Source: Oreohelix idahoensis (Eukaryota; Mollusca; Gastropoda; Stylommatophora; Oreohelicidae). From it: a stretch of DNA of 64,000 bases. The notes below the pieces were generated by a model. That model did not search any database and was not told where the DNA came from. It worked only from the letters and a program-made list of their open reading frames with translations. This document shows, piece after piece, positions 54,243 to 64,000 of this stretch. Numbering within the stretch: position 1 is the first letter of the stretch; each line of letters starts with the position of its first letter. Position numbers and translations under genes: made by a program. Location of the stretch: contig JAMPIV010008516.1 in NCBI GenBank assembly GCA_024509875.1, forward strand, positions 998,444 to 1,062,443. Reading direction: 5' to 3'.

Positions 54243-57200
54243 TTATGTGGAATCATGTGGGCATCTTGACAGAATGTCTGCCATCACATTATCTGATCCA
54301 CGAATAGCTCGCACAGAGAAATGAAAAGGTTGAAGAGCAATTGCATATCGAGTAGACCTCGAGCTCTTCAAATTCTTACTCTGTATAGCAGTAAGAGCTT
54401 TTTGGTCGGTTTCTACTATGAAATGTGCGCCTAGAAGGAATCTCTGTAGTTTGAGGATCGACCAAACCATAGCTAATAGCTCACGGTCTAAAACCGAATA
54501 ATTCCTTTCTGCCGCATTAAGTTTTCTGGAAATATACATTACAGGATGCAGAGTTCCAGAGAACTCTTGCATTAGTGCCGCTCCAATCCCAGTGGATGAA
54601 GCGTCACTACGAAGAACGAATGTCTTATCTTTAGTGGGTAGCACTAAAATAGGTGGTGTTGAAAACAGTGTTTTAATCTTATCCAGAGAGCATTGGCATT
54701 CCTGAGACCAGTGGACCACATTAGGCGAACCTTTCTTTAGAAGTGTTGAGAGAGGTGCCATGATAGAGGATAGATTCTGAATGAATCTGCCATAAAATTG
54801 AATAAGACCTAACAGACTTCTCACCTGTTTTTTAGTCTTAGGGATTGAGATGTTAAGTATCTTACTAGTATTATGGTCCTCTGTCTTTAGGAAACCATGA
54901 CCAACTCGGTGGCCTAGGAAAGAAATTTCGCTAAAACCAATATAGGCTTTAGAGGGTTTCGCTGTCAGGTTGTGCTCACGCAAAGTAGACAGCAATTCAT
55001 CTAACCCCGAATAGTGATCTTCCCAAGTATCGCTGAAAAGACAGATGTCGTCTAGATATGCAATGACATCTGACCGATAAGATAGGATTCGGCGCATCAT
55101 GCGTACGAATGTAGCTGGTGCGTTCATAAGACCGAAAGGCATAAAATTCCATTGGAACAAACCTCTAGGTGTTGAAAAAGCCGTGAGAGGTTTGGCGCGT
55201 TCAGATAAAGGAACTTGCCAATATCCTTTAGACAAATCAAGTTTAGTGAAAAAATGAGATTTGGAGAGTCGAGTAAGTAGCTCTTCCAGTAAAGGCATAG
55301 GTTCGGCATCGAACTTAGTTACTTGATTCAATTTTCGATAGTCAACGCAAAGACGTATGTTATTGTCTTTTTTACGCACAATAACCATCGGCGAAGAATA
55401 TGCAGAGGTGGATGGTTCGATTATTTTCAAATCTATCATCTCATCCAACTCTTTCTCGACCTGTGCTTGAAAATGTATAGGTATAGGATAAGGTCTAATC
55501 CTAATAGGAGTATGGTCAGTTAGAACAATGTCATGTTGAATGACATTCGTTTGTCCAGGGATGTCAGTGAGTACATCCTGAAATGTTTGCAACATAGTTG
55601 AAACTTGTCGCTGTTCTCCTAGAGACAAATCAGGAGAGACAGTAACGTTCTTCCATGATTCACTGGAATGAAGTGGGATCATTGGAAGAGGAAGATTTAC
55701 ATCTGAAAAACTTGTTTCCTCATCCTGTATCACGGACAGTGATGAGTAATGACCATGTGGTACTGGAGAATTGTCCGTTGCTTGGAAAATGGGTTGCAAA
55801 TAATCCGGACGTTCATGGAATTCAGTAAGCATATTGATGTGGAAGGTTTTATGCTTCCCATCAATATCGACAATATAGTCGACATCGGAAATTTTCGATA
55901 TTATATCGTACGGACCTTTCCAAGAAATAAGTAATCTGTTTTCCCTACAAGGTAGTAATACAAATGCTTTGTCACCAGGACAAAGTTGTCGTAAGCATCT
56001 CTTCTTATTGGCAAATTGCCTTGCCTTCTGTTTCGCAAATTCAGAAGAAGAAGTTGCTAATTTGCATGCTTCGATAATTTTTTGTCTCAACGCGATGACA
56101 TATTCGTAGGATGACTTTGTGTCATCGTCAATATTGTCAGATGTTATGAGATCGTGAAGCAACGACATAGGGCCACGCGGACGCGCGCCAAAGACGAGTT
56201 CAAAGGGAGAAAATCCCGTATGTTCATTGGGTACCTCTCTGTAAGCGAAGAGGGCCGCAGGTAAAACTCTGTCCCAGTCCTGAGGATGATCCTCAGTTAT
56301 CTTCCCCAGTAAGTTTTTAAGTGTTCTATTAAGGCGTTCGACCATACCATTAGACATTGGATGGTAGATACTACTTAAAGATCTATCTATCTGCAGAGTA
56401 GACATTACTTGAGACATGGTATCTGATATTAGTTGGGTGCCATGGTCTGACAATATCTCTCCGGGGAACCCCAGACGAGAAAATATAAGCCAAAGAGCAT
56501 CTGCAATATCAGCAGTAGTAATGCTCTTCAGAGGAATAGCCTCTGGCCAACGTGTGCACATATCAACACACGTCAAGATAAACTGATGTCCTCTGGCAGA
56601 CTTGATCTTAAATGGACCAATTATGTCTATGGCCATTTTTTGGAACGGCCGAATAGGAATGTCCGCCGCCTGAATGGGTGCAGCATGCCGTGGACCTTTG
56701 GATTTAACTTCCTGACATACTTTACAAGATCGACAATAAATCCGTATGTCCTTGTTTACCAATGGCCAAAAGAAAGCCGCAAGGACTCTTGACTTAGTAC
56801 GGGAAAAAAACCCATGTGTCCAGCACACTGAGAGTCGTGAGCGTGCTGCAAAATTTTAACTCTCAAATTCTTGGGAACCAGGATTTGAGAATGACTTGAC
56901 GTAATGGAGTCTTGAACCATACGTACAAGTACGCCATTCTTCTTTGTAATCCACGATTTACGACTTGTGTCTTTATTCGGATCACCTTTAGTTGCAAGAA
57001 TGAAGAATTTCTTCAGAGTGGGATCATCTTCTTGCTGTTTTATAAACGAGTCACGAGAAATTACCAAGGGATTATCTTGGTTATGCACTTCATTATTTTC
57101 AATAGATGAAGTTTGAGGCATATTAAGAGCCTGAGCTCTAGTGACTACAGCGTTAGCAATCTGCATGTTTTGCCTTTCCCACGTGGAAATTTGTTGCGGA

Positions 57201-57560
57201 GTGCATTCTTTGACTCCATGAATGCGACCGATGATGAGGTCAGCGATCGGATTCGGAAGAAGACATGCGTGTACATCTCCTGTAAAGAAAGGAGTAGCAA
57301 TCCTAATGATAGCAGTAGAGTATTTCTCTAATGTGCCGCCAAATGTTACACATTTGACTACTTGTCCAGTGGCACGGGAAGGATCTACGAGTGACTGCCT
57401 AACACCAATTGTGGTGCATCCAGAATCAAATAGCACAGAGACTGGATTGTTATTCACTAAACCCTTATGTAAGACAAGAGAACCTCTTCCATCATGCGCG
57501 ACTGATGCCGGAAGGCAGGAAGAGGATGGCCACAGCTTAAAGTAGACACTGTGGTTGGCT
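54243..57560 (-). pseudogene. Pol of copy 2: protease, integrase, RT, RNase H
   Basis: 57457-56756 frame: protease with SVLFDSGCTTIGV and the start of the integrase finger (QHAHDSQCAGHMGF). 56828-54243 frame (861 residues): CRSCKVCQ completes the H2C2 finger; integrase Asp in MAIDIIGPF, Asp in ILSDHGTQL, Glu in MVERLNRTL; RT with LCVDYRKLNQVT, SKGYWQVPL, MPFGLMNAPATF and catalytic YLDD; RNase H with VLRSDASSTGIG and ETDQKAL. All catalytic residues of this frame are present. The two frames overlap at a seven-T run near 56806-56812, where a one-base change breaks pol. Relative to gag, the protease is in the -1 frame. Confidence 0.92.
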
Positions 57561-59167
57561 CAAATAGCGTTTTGCATTGGGGGCACTGAGATGCTCTCCC
57601 AAAATCAAAAGCGGCACATGCCATATTACTAGCATCATTATTATCTTTACTCTGTTTATAGGCTTCATTGGACTCTTGTTGTGCAGAGTTTGCCTGAAAA
57701 TGTGGTTTATGTCTTTTGTATTGAGATCTACCTCGGTTATTATCACCTCTGTAGTTATTGTTACCTCTATTGTAACCCCTATTTGGGTTTGAGTCATAGT
57801 TCCCTTGGTTACCATTATCATATTCATTATAATGAGTATCTCTGTAATTATGATCTTGTTGACTCCAAGACGGATAACCCTGATAGTTTCTATAATTACT
57901 TCCTCTACGGAAATTCCTATAATTATGACCACCCCTGTGTCGAGAGCTATCAGCTCGTCTCCAGTTCTTTGAAGAAGAACCCTGAAATGATTGGTTACCT
58001 TGGTTTTGATAACTATTATGGTTACCTTTTTTATCAAATCTGTTTTGAGGTCCCTGAAATCTGTGTGAATAATTGGGATTGTATGGTGTTGCTGAAGCAA
58101 CTGGCATACTCTCCTTAATCTTAGTGTTGCCAAAAGTCACGTCGGGGTGTGCAGTGACATATTGGGAACAATATTCTTCCATTTCTTTTAGAGATTTGGG
58201 TTTACGCTCATGTATAAATTCAAGGAAAGGTTTGTTCACACATGACATAATCTTATCTCTGAGCAACAAATCCATAAGTCCTTCATACGTTTTTTCTGTT
58301 TTGGAAAGCTCAATCCAACGATCAACTGTGAGACGTGCCTTTGCAGTGAATTCTGAGAATTCTACACCCGTCTCAGGCACCATCGTTTTAAATAAAAGGC
58401 GATAGCCTTCCTCACTTAGCTGATATTTTTTTTATCAAAGCCGCCCTAATGACATCATAATTATCCTTATCTGCTTCTCCTACAAGGCATAATCTAGTCA
58501 AAGATTCACCTTTCAAGTTTTCTGATAATTGATTAGCGTATTGTGATTTATCCACATTATGTGTACGACAAGAACGTTCAAATCTATCCAGCCAGAATGT
58601 AATATCGTCACTGGACTGATTGAACGGTGGAACCTTAACCTTGTAAGTAGAAGGTTTACCATTACCACTAGATGCCTGATTAACATTACTCATACTTGTC
58701 AATCTCAATTTCTCTAACTCAAATTCATGTTCTCTTATTGCTTTTTTCTCTTCAGCATCTAATCTTTTTTGTTCAGCCTCCCTGTCTAATCTTTTTTGTT
58801 CAGCTTCCCTGTCTAATCTTTTTTGTTCAGCTTCACTGTCTAATCTTTTTTGTTCCGCAGCAGCTTCTCTTTCTAATTTTTTTTGTTCAGCTGCAGCTTC
58901 TCTTTCTAATTTTTTTTGTTCAGCTTCAAATCTCCTTTCCTCCACCTGCATCTGCAATTTCTTTTGTTCAGCAGCAGCCTCAGCTTCTCTTTCTAATCTT
59001 TTCTCTTCCGCCATAGCTTTTCTTTCTTCTGCAGCTAATCTTTTCTCTTCTGCAGCTAATGCTTTGTCATATTGAGCAACTGCCCATTGTTCTAATTGTT
59101 GACCAGTCTTATCAAGGGCTTTCCCTTGTGTAATGAAGTATTCTAATGTAGCCATGATGTCTAACAA
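57457..59167 (-). pseudogene. Gag of copy 2, one frame break
   Basis: 59167-58412: a start at MLDIMATLEYF (the second Met at 59155 is as likely), then a long coiled coil built from repeats such as EQKRLDREA, then the capsid-like PFNQSSDDITFWLDRFERSC. The frame breaks at an eight-A run (element sense) at about 58425-58432. It resumes as 58383-57457: capsid C-terminal part (TARAKARL-like, IELSKTEKTYEGLMDLLLRD), a Gly/Asn/Arg/Tyr-rich tail that likely binds RNA, and CPQCKTLF, a lone Cys pair with no full CCHC knuckle. Confidence 0.85.
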
Positions 59168-60270
59168 TAATACTAATCACCTGAATCAATAATAATACCA
59201 CAAGTTCTCAATGACTTGATTAATCAGTATACTATCCCAATATCTGTGGGTCACAAGCCTTTAATAAGGTCTTGTATAATAGTAATAATAATCAGGTACT
59301 GGTTTATACCATAATCCAAGTGCAGTGCACAAGCAATTGTGTCTTATGAAATATACCTATATAAAACATATGTCAACCAACAGAATACATAAAGTACAAA
59401 TAGGACTGACAATACAAGAACGTTTGCAGAAATCAAAATAAATCAAATAGGGAAATCAATGAAAATAATCACTGAATCTGCAAAGAATAACAACCCAAAT
59501 GATGTCACAATATATGAATATAAATTGAGAATAGAACTGAAAGATAGAAAAGGTTAGACCAACAAATTACAAACAAATCAAAACAAAACTAAAGAACAAA
59601 GAAATATTACAAAAATAACAATAATTACAGACTTCACAGCTAACACAAAAGCAACAGTTGTCGCAGCAAATTTTCAATCAAGAAAATTGCACCTATAGAA
59701 AACGCCCACAACGGACCCTCTATGACGTGGGATATTCTGTTGTGAGGACGCCGCCCAACCTTAAACACAACCCGCTGACATAGAAACTAACATACTATAC
59801 AAACAAATAACATGTAAACATAAATATATATAAATTATGTGTATGATAGTATGTGTTGCAAAATAGGCTCAGTCTTACAGTAATGGCAAAGTTATTTTTA
59901 TGAAAACAAACAAACTGCCACTTTATTCAATTAAACATTCTGGCCTTAAATATTAAAGTTCATATATGGAAAACAAGAAGATCCATCGATGAAAATAGGA
60001 CTTCTTAGTTCACTCATACTGTCTTCCTGTTAACATTGACAAGAATTGATCCAACTGTTCTGTGAAACTCTATAATGTCTAATGTAAAAAAATGTCAACA
60101 ACGCTGACCTACATACTGCATTCACCTGACAGGTCACGTGACGAAGTGTTGACAAAGAGCAAACCAATACTGCAAGTGTGTCGTATCAGCCACAGGAAAC
60201 GGTCTGGTATCGGTAATCTGTTGACTTCTGAACTTCTGCGAGGTCAAACCCAGAAAGCTGGTCCACCAGT
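59168..60270 (-). other. Leader of copy 2 between 5' LTR and gag
   Basis: About 1.1 kb, AT-rich, without a supported frame. Much longer than the copy 1 leader (about 150 bp). At its LTR end (60250-60270) it reads, in element sense, ACTGGTGGACCAGCTTTCTG; a TGG-initiated primer-binding site is likely there. Confidence 0.6.
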
Positions 60271-61750
60271 TGATAAGGTTGTTAACGTTGGATTTTTATT
60301 CCCGTTAATGATATCCACCAAAAGATAGATATAAGTGGATGGAAGCAGACATCATCATCATCATCAGTTGATAAGATCTCTATGGTGTTGTTTGCTCCAC
60401 TGTAGTGTATGGAATGTCAACTTGACCTACGCAGTGGTGTGTAGACATGGATTGAGTGTATAATGTGCGAATGATGATAAAGGTTCGTGGTGTTGACAAA
60501 AAAAGTTCTTTTCTCACACTCATGTATGGCTGGAAGTCATCGACACCAACGACTGTGTACCTTTTCTAAAGTTTAATTGGACGTACACACTCGACAGCAC
60601 AGATAGTGACAAATCACAGGTTGCCATAATACATCATAGTACAGTGGATAAATGGTCTTGCAATGTTACATGGGCACTCATGTAGAATAAGTGTATAATG
60701 GACTGTCAGTAGCCAAGCACTCAGTATCGCCCATACATATATCATCTGACTTCACTGACTGAGCACGTCAGCTTATAAACAACATTTCAGATGGCTTCTA
60801 AACCTAATCTCGTCTAACGACGATTCTTCAACATAATGTTCAGCACATATTTTTCCATATAATAATATTGAACCGCTAATAACGGGTTCTCATGTGTAGC
60901 AGTGATCTCTGGACTAAACAAGCGATAATACGGGCATCCCTTTTCTCTTCTTGAAAGTCACTACATGTTTTGGTTCCAAGATGGCTTCACTCGTGAGCTG
61001 TCACTCACGTTTGGATACAGATAATGAATCTGTCCTAAAGTTAGTCATTCATAAAACATTTCATTGCTCTGTAGATTTGATCATGAACAATTGACTGCAA
61101 TCTACAGGATATAGTGCTGCTAGGAATCGAAGTCGTTTTCATCGAGTCAAATATATTCTCTTAGACATTCAAATCGTAACTATCGAAAATGGTGGCTTCG
61201 ATCGAGAGTTCATAAGAGTATCTTTGATTACCTTGGTATAGGAAATATGAAACTGCCATTCCTTGGCAATACGACTAAACACTGGGGTAAAGCATACACG
61301 ATAGGTTTAGACGACTATCACCTTCCCCACAAATACTGAGATCACTTTTTCCCCGGCGACAGGCCGACATGGAAAACACACAGTCCCTCTCAGGACGAAG
61401 CCAAATCACCCCACACTCTAGCGACACATCCGCCGAATAGCCTTCGACCTCTCTAGAGACAACAGAACATATAGTTCGACTTAGATATGTAAAGATATAC
61501 AGATATAAGACAGACTCGTCCTACTCAGACAAACAATACACATAAATTCAGGCCATAGATATTCTGAAGCAAGAACAATCTATTATTACCCAAACAACGA
61601 ATAAATCGCAGTAAAATGGATTTATCCGCGGAGTTTGATCGAAAGAGCCGACACAACTTTCAAGGGAAGTAACTCAATAATGACTTTCCCTTAAGCACTA
61701 AAAAATTACCTATGTATAATATTGTAAGATATCAAAGACTGCACGTAACA
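60271..61750 (-). repeat. 5' LTR of copy 2 (1,480 bp)
   Basis: Partner of 52275-53754. Contains a short CAT microsatellite (about 60349-60366) also present in the partner. Confidence 0.92.
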
Positions 61751-61963
61751 CTCATCTTGTGCTACAAATGATTCCCAGCTACCATCAAACTGCTGTAAGC
61801 AAAGTACAAATTAAAGAAACTTTCACCATAAGACAAGAACTTTGAATGTCAGGACACATATAGGATGGAAAAATTAGATTTCAAGAGGGAAATGGGAGGA
61901 AAAAATAAAAATTGTTTAGGATTGTGTAGAATGTAATGTATCGGAATAGGTGAAATATATTCT

Positions 61964-62660
61964 GTGTATAGAATATTTATTTTAGAAGAAATAGCATTAG
62001 GCATAATTTTAGATCTAGAAGTAGCAAGGACATTAAGAGATTTTGGGTTATATCAGATAAGAGTCCTATTAGTTAAATTGAAATGCAGACCACTAGATAT
62101 TAATTTTACACAAATATATCCACCAGCTGGGATTGATACAGAAGATTTTGACACATTCTTCAGTGAACTAGACATGTCTATGGCCCAGTGTAGATCTCAT
62201 GAGACAACTATAGTAGGCTTAATTGAAGACTTCATGTACAAGCAAATAAATTAGCTCACAGACAGAACACAAATAGCCATTGGCTATGTGAAATCAAAAG
62301 TGGGAACATTATTAAAGGGTCAAGAGAATGTAATAGAAAGATGAACATAATATATAAGGAAATCTATGATGATGAAAAATTAGAATTCAATACTCAAGAC
62401 AGCCGTGAAGGATCATCAGTACTCATGGCAGAAGTTGAGCATGCCTTACTCATAGAGATCGGCAAGGCCACCTGTACCAGATAATATAAAAGTAAAGGAA
62501 ATGGAGGCTGTGGGGATAATTTTGAGTAGAAATGTTAACAAAACTGTGTAGTAACATCTACAACAGTGGGTGATCTACTAAAATCCATATTATAGCTTTG
62601 TCAAAGAAACCTGGAGCCATCGATTCTGAAGACCATGTGTGATAAGAGGTTTTGATGTTA
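61964..62660 (+). pseudogene. LINE endonuclease and start of RT, decayed
   Basis: 61964-62254 codes ARTLRDFGLYQIRVLLVKLK followed by NFTQIYPPAGIDTEDFDTFF and AQCRSHETTIVG, the central part of an AP-type endonuclease as found in RTE-like and related LINEs. Further right, in other frames, MAEVEHALLIEIGKAT and ALSKKPGAIDSEDH correspond to the linker and first RT motif. No intact ORF. Confidence 0.7.
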
Positions 62661-63150
62661 ATAAAATTAAAGGTTAACAAGGTGAGGTCAAGCTATGTAA
62701 GTTCCCTGAGTAAGAGTGATGCTGATGTATTTCTCAGGGTCCCTATCCGCTACCTCTTCTGATCTCACCCAGTGTACATTAATCTCTGTTGTGTTATGTG
62801 GCTATGTGTCTAGGGTAATGTATTTAATATGATGGATGAATAATTTCAAACAGAACTTTAACTCAACAAAAGGTAAGGAAGTAAGACTGTAACGTTTTGA
62901 TATATACATATGGCTACATATATATAATTTAATTTCCTGTACCTCAATCTTTTGGGACAGGAATTGTTAAACTCAAGAAAAGGGTTATTTACAGTATATA
63001 AATAAATAAGTTGGAACTCTGTTCATGTCGTGTAACAAAAGAAAAGGTCACTGTAATAAGTACCCACTGTCTGATTTCAATGCTTGCTATTGACACTAGT
63101 CAGTTATTGGAGAGTCTGTTCTTTACATCATTCCCCAGGGAAATTCTTGT
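62638..63150 (-). mobile_element. Diverged LTR related to copy 1 LTRs
   Basis: Shares ordered words with the LTR at 42274: GGTCAAGCTATGTAAGTTCCCTGAG against AGTCAGCTATGCAAGCCCCTGAG, and TTATGTGGCTATGTGTCTAG against TGTAGCTACGTGTCTAG. Ends not determined. Suggests an older member of the same family, or a relative. Confidence 0.5.
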
Positions 63151-63480
63151 TATTGTTGTGGGTGGAATTGTGATGAACTATCAATAGCCCGTAGTAAGGG
63201 ACTTAGCTTGCAAGCCTATGTGATACTGTTGGCTCCAGAAAATACAATGTCATCAACTGGTTGCCTCCTGTATGAAGATACTGATTTTGGGCTTCACTGG
63301 TTATTGATGGGCCTTCACTGCCCACAGGTTCTTTCTTTTCCAGGTTTTCTGCAACACTTTTGACTGGCAATACAACCCTCAAGTAAAGAATAATAACACA
63401 TGCACAAGCTTGACTAGCAGTAAATAGGTTTTCAGACTGCTTTATCGTCCAGAAGGCAAAAGCTTGGTCACAAGGCTTTC

Positions 63481-64000
63481 CCACTGATCAAACAAAAAAA
63501 CACTATAATTATCCGCCCCCAAATAATCGTTACCCCACAACCGCAAACCAGCCAAACACCCGTACTCAAACCCATCCAAACTTTCAAAATCCACCATGCC
63601 CCCCATAGAAAACATTGAAACATCCAACCATAAACTACATGGATTACCAAACAGAATTAAAATGAGAAACACAACACAACACATAAAACAATACAAAAAA
63701 CACAACAAACAACCTAACAAACAAAATACAATAACATATAATACTCCTAAAAAACAAACAAACACAACCTACATAACCCCTCACAATTCTAAAAAATAAA
63801 AAACCACATAATCCACAATAACAAATTTACCTTTCCCTAAAACCACTCACACAAAAAAATAAAAACCAAACATACCCCAACCATAAACACACAGCCCACC
63901 CACAAACAACACACCTTACACACTACAAACAAACCCCAACAAAAAAAAAAAATTACCCCCCCACTTCAACTTCCAAAAAATCACCACCAAAAAAAAATCC
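63481..64000. repeat. A/C-rich, G-depleted low-complexity end
   Basis: By hand count there are only three G in 63661-64000 and one in the last 220 bases, against normal content before about 63480. The minus strand is therefore almost C-free. Minus-strand open frames here are by-products of that composition. Confidence 0.8.

Larger units (their letters stand above)
52275..61750 (-). mobile_element. Full-length Gmr1-like Gypsy-superfamily element, copy 2 (different family)
   Basis: A 9,476-bp element flanked by CTCAT (52270-52274, 61751-61755). Both LTRs are 1,480 bp and differ at about half a dozen positions by eye (about 0.4%), so it is younger than copy 1. Minus-strand order is gag, protease, integrase, RT, RNase H, again with integrase first. 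Its proteins are clearly diverged from copy 1, so two Gmr1-like families coexist here. No envelope frame. It lies in COMMD1 intron 2, antisense. Confidence 0.93.

Noticed and set aside
58696..59016. Plus-strand hydrophobic 106-codon frame
   Set aside because: Reverse complement of the Glu/Lys/Arg coiled-coil repeats of copy 2 gag; such repeats always give Phe/Leu/Ser-rich antisense frames.
42274..61750. Envelope gene in either Gmr1-like element (endogenous retrovirus)
   Set aside because: Between RNase H and the 3' LTR there are only about 70 bp (copy 1) and about 490 bp (copy 2) without a frame.
63442..63765. Membrane-protein-like minus-strand frames at the right end
   Set aside because: Produced by G/T-only composition; no start context, no similarity.

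Overview
This is eukaryotic DNA: spliced genes, long introns and many transposons. Both host genes are conserved across animals. The mix of transposons (CR1/L2-like and RTE-like LINEs, tRNA-derived SINEs, Tc1/mariner, piggyBac-like and hAT miniature elements, LTR elements) suggests an invertebrate, probably a lophotrochozoan such as a mollusc. That placement is an inference and has not been tested by a search.

Host genes. Two conserved genes sit head to head with 241 bp between their start codons. On the minus strand is the 5' part of INTS7 (Integrator subunit 7): five exons at 34553-34640, 20339-20468, 14336-14482, 12531-12668 and 5885-6014. They total 633 nt (211 codons) with compatible phases at every junction, and the gene runs off the left edge. 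On the plus strand is COMMD1: exon 1 at 34882-35049 and exon 2 at 51342-51635, both phase 0. The last exon, coding the end of the COMM domain, was not found and probably lies to the right. Nearly everything else is intron filled with transposons.

Layout. 1-4431: CR1/L2-like LINE with decayed ORF1 and ORF2. 6060-8047: 5'-truncated RTE-like LINE with perfect 13-bp target duplications, split by a solo LTR (6509-7264). 8356-9012: LINE RNase H remnant. 9726-10100: tRNA-derived SINE. 10749-12467: LTR-like unit. 14888-16411: Tc1 element with one premature stop. 16510-20040: old LINE debris with a deleted mariner (19334-19771). 20688-29230: LTR element of an unassigned family with a gag-like ORF carrying a DEK_C-like segment, itself hit by a piggyBac-like element (23694-24597). 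29399-30328: fold-back mariner. 30336-32640: LINE debris with a hAT miniature element. 32815-33811: second piggyBac-like element. In COMMD1 intron 1: a hAT element (35726-35900), a decayed repetitive protein family (36805-38562), a zinc-binding ORF split by a retroposon (39027-40594), and a complete Gypsy-superfamily element on the minus strand (42274-50263) that landed in a SINE. In COMMD1 intron 2: a second, younger Gypsy-superfamily element (52275-61750), LINE endonuclease debris and a diverged LTR. The last ~500 bp are almost free of G on the plus strand.

Most notable. Both full-length Gypsy-superfamily elements carry integrase upstream of reverse transcriptase/RNase H, the Copia-like order known from the Gmr1 clade. 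Four reading-frame breaks or changes in them lie at mononucleotide runs. The 20688-29230 family repeats its LTR terminus plus a possible primer-binding site three times in tandem, and a related solo unit at 10749-12467 ends after the third repeat.
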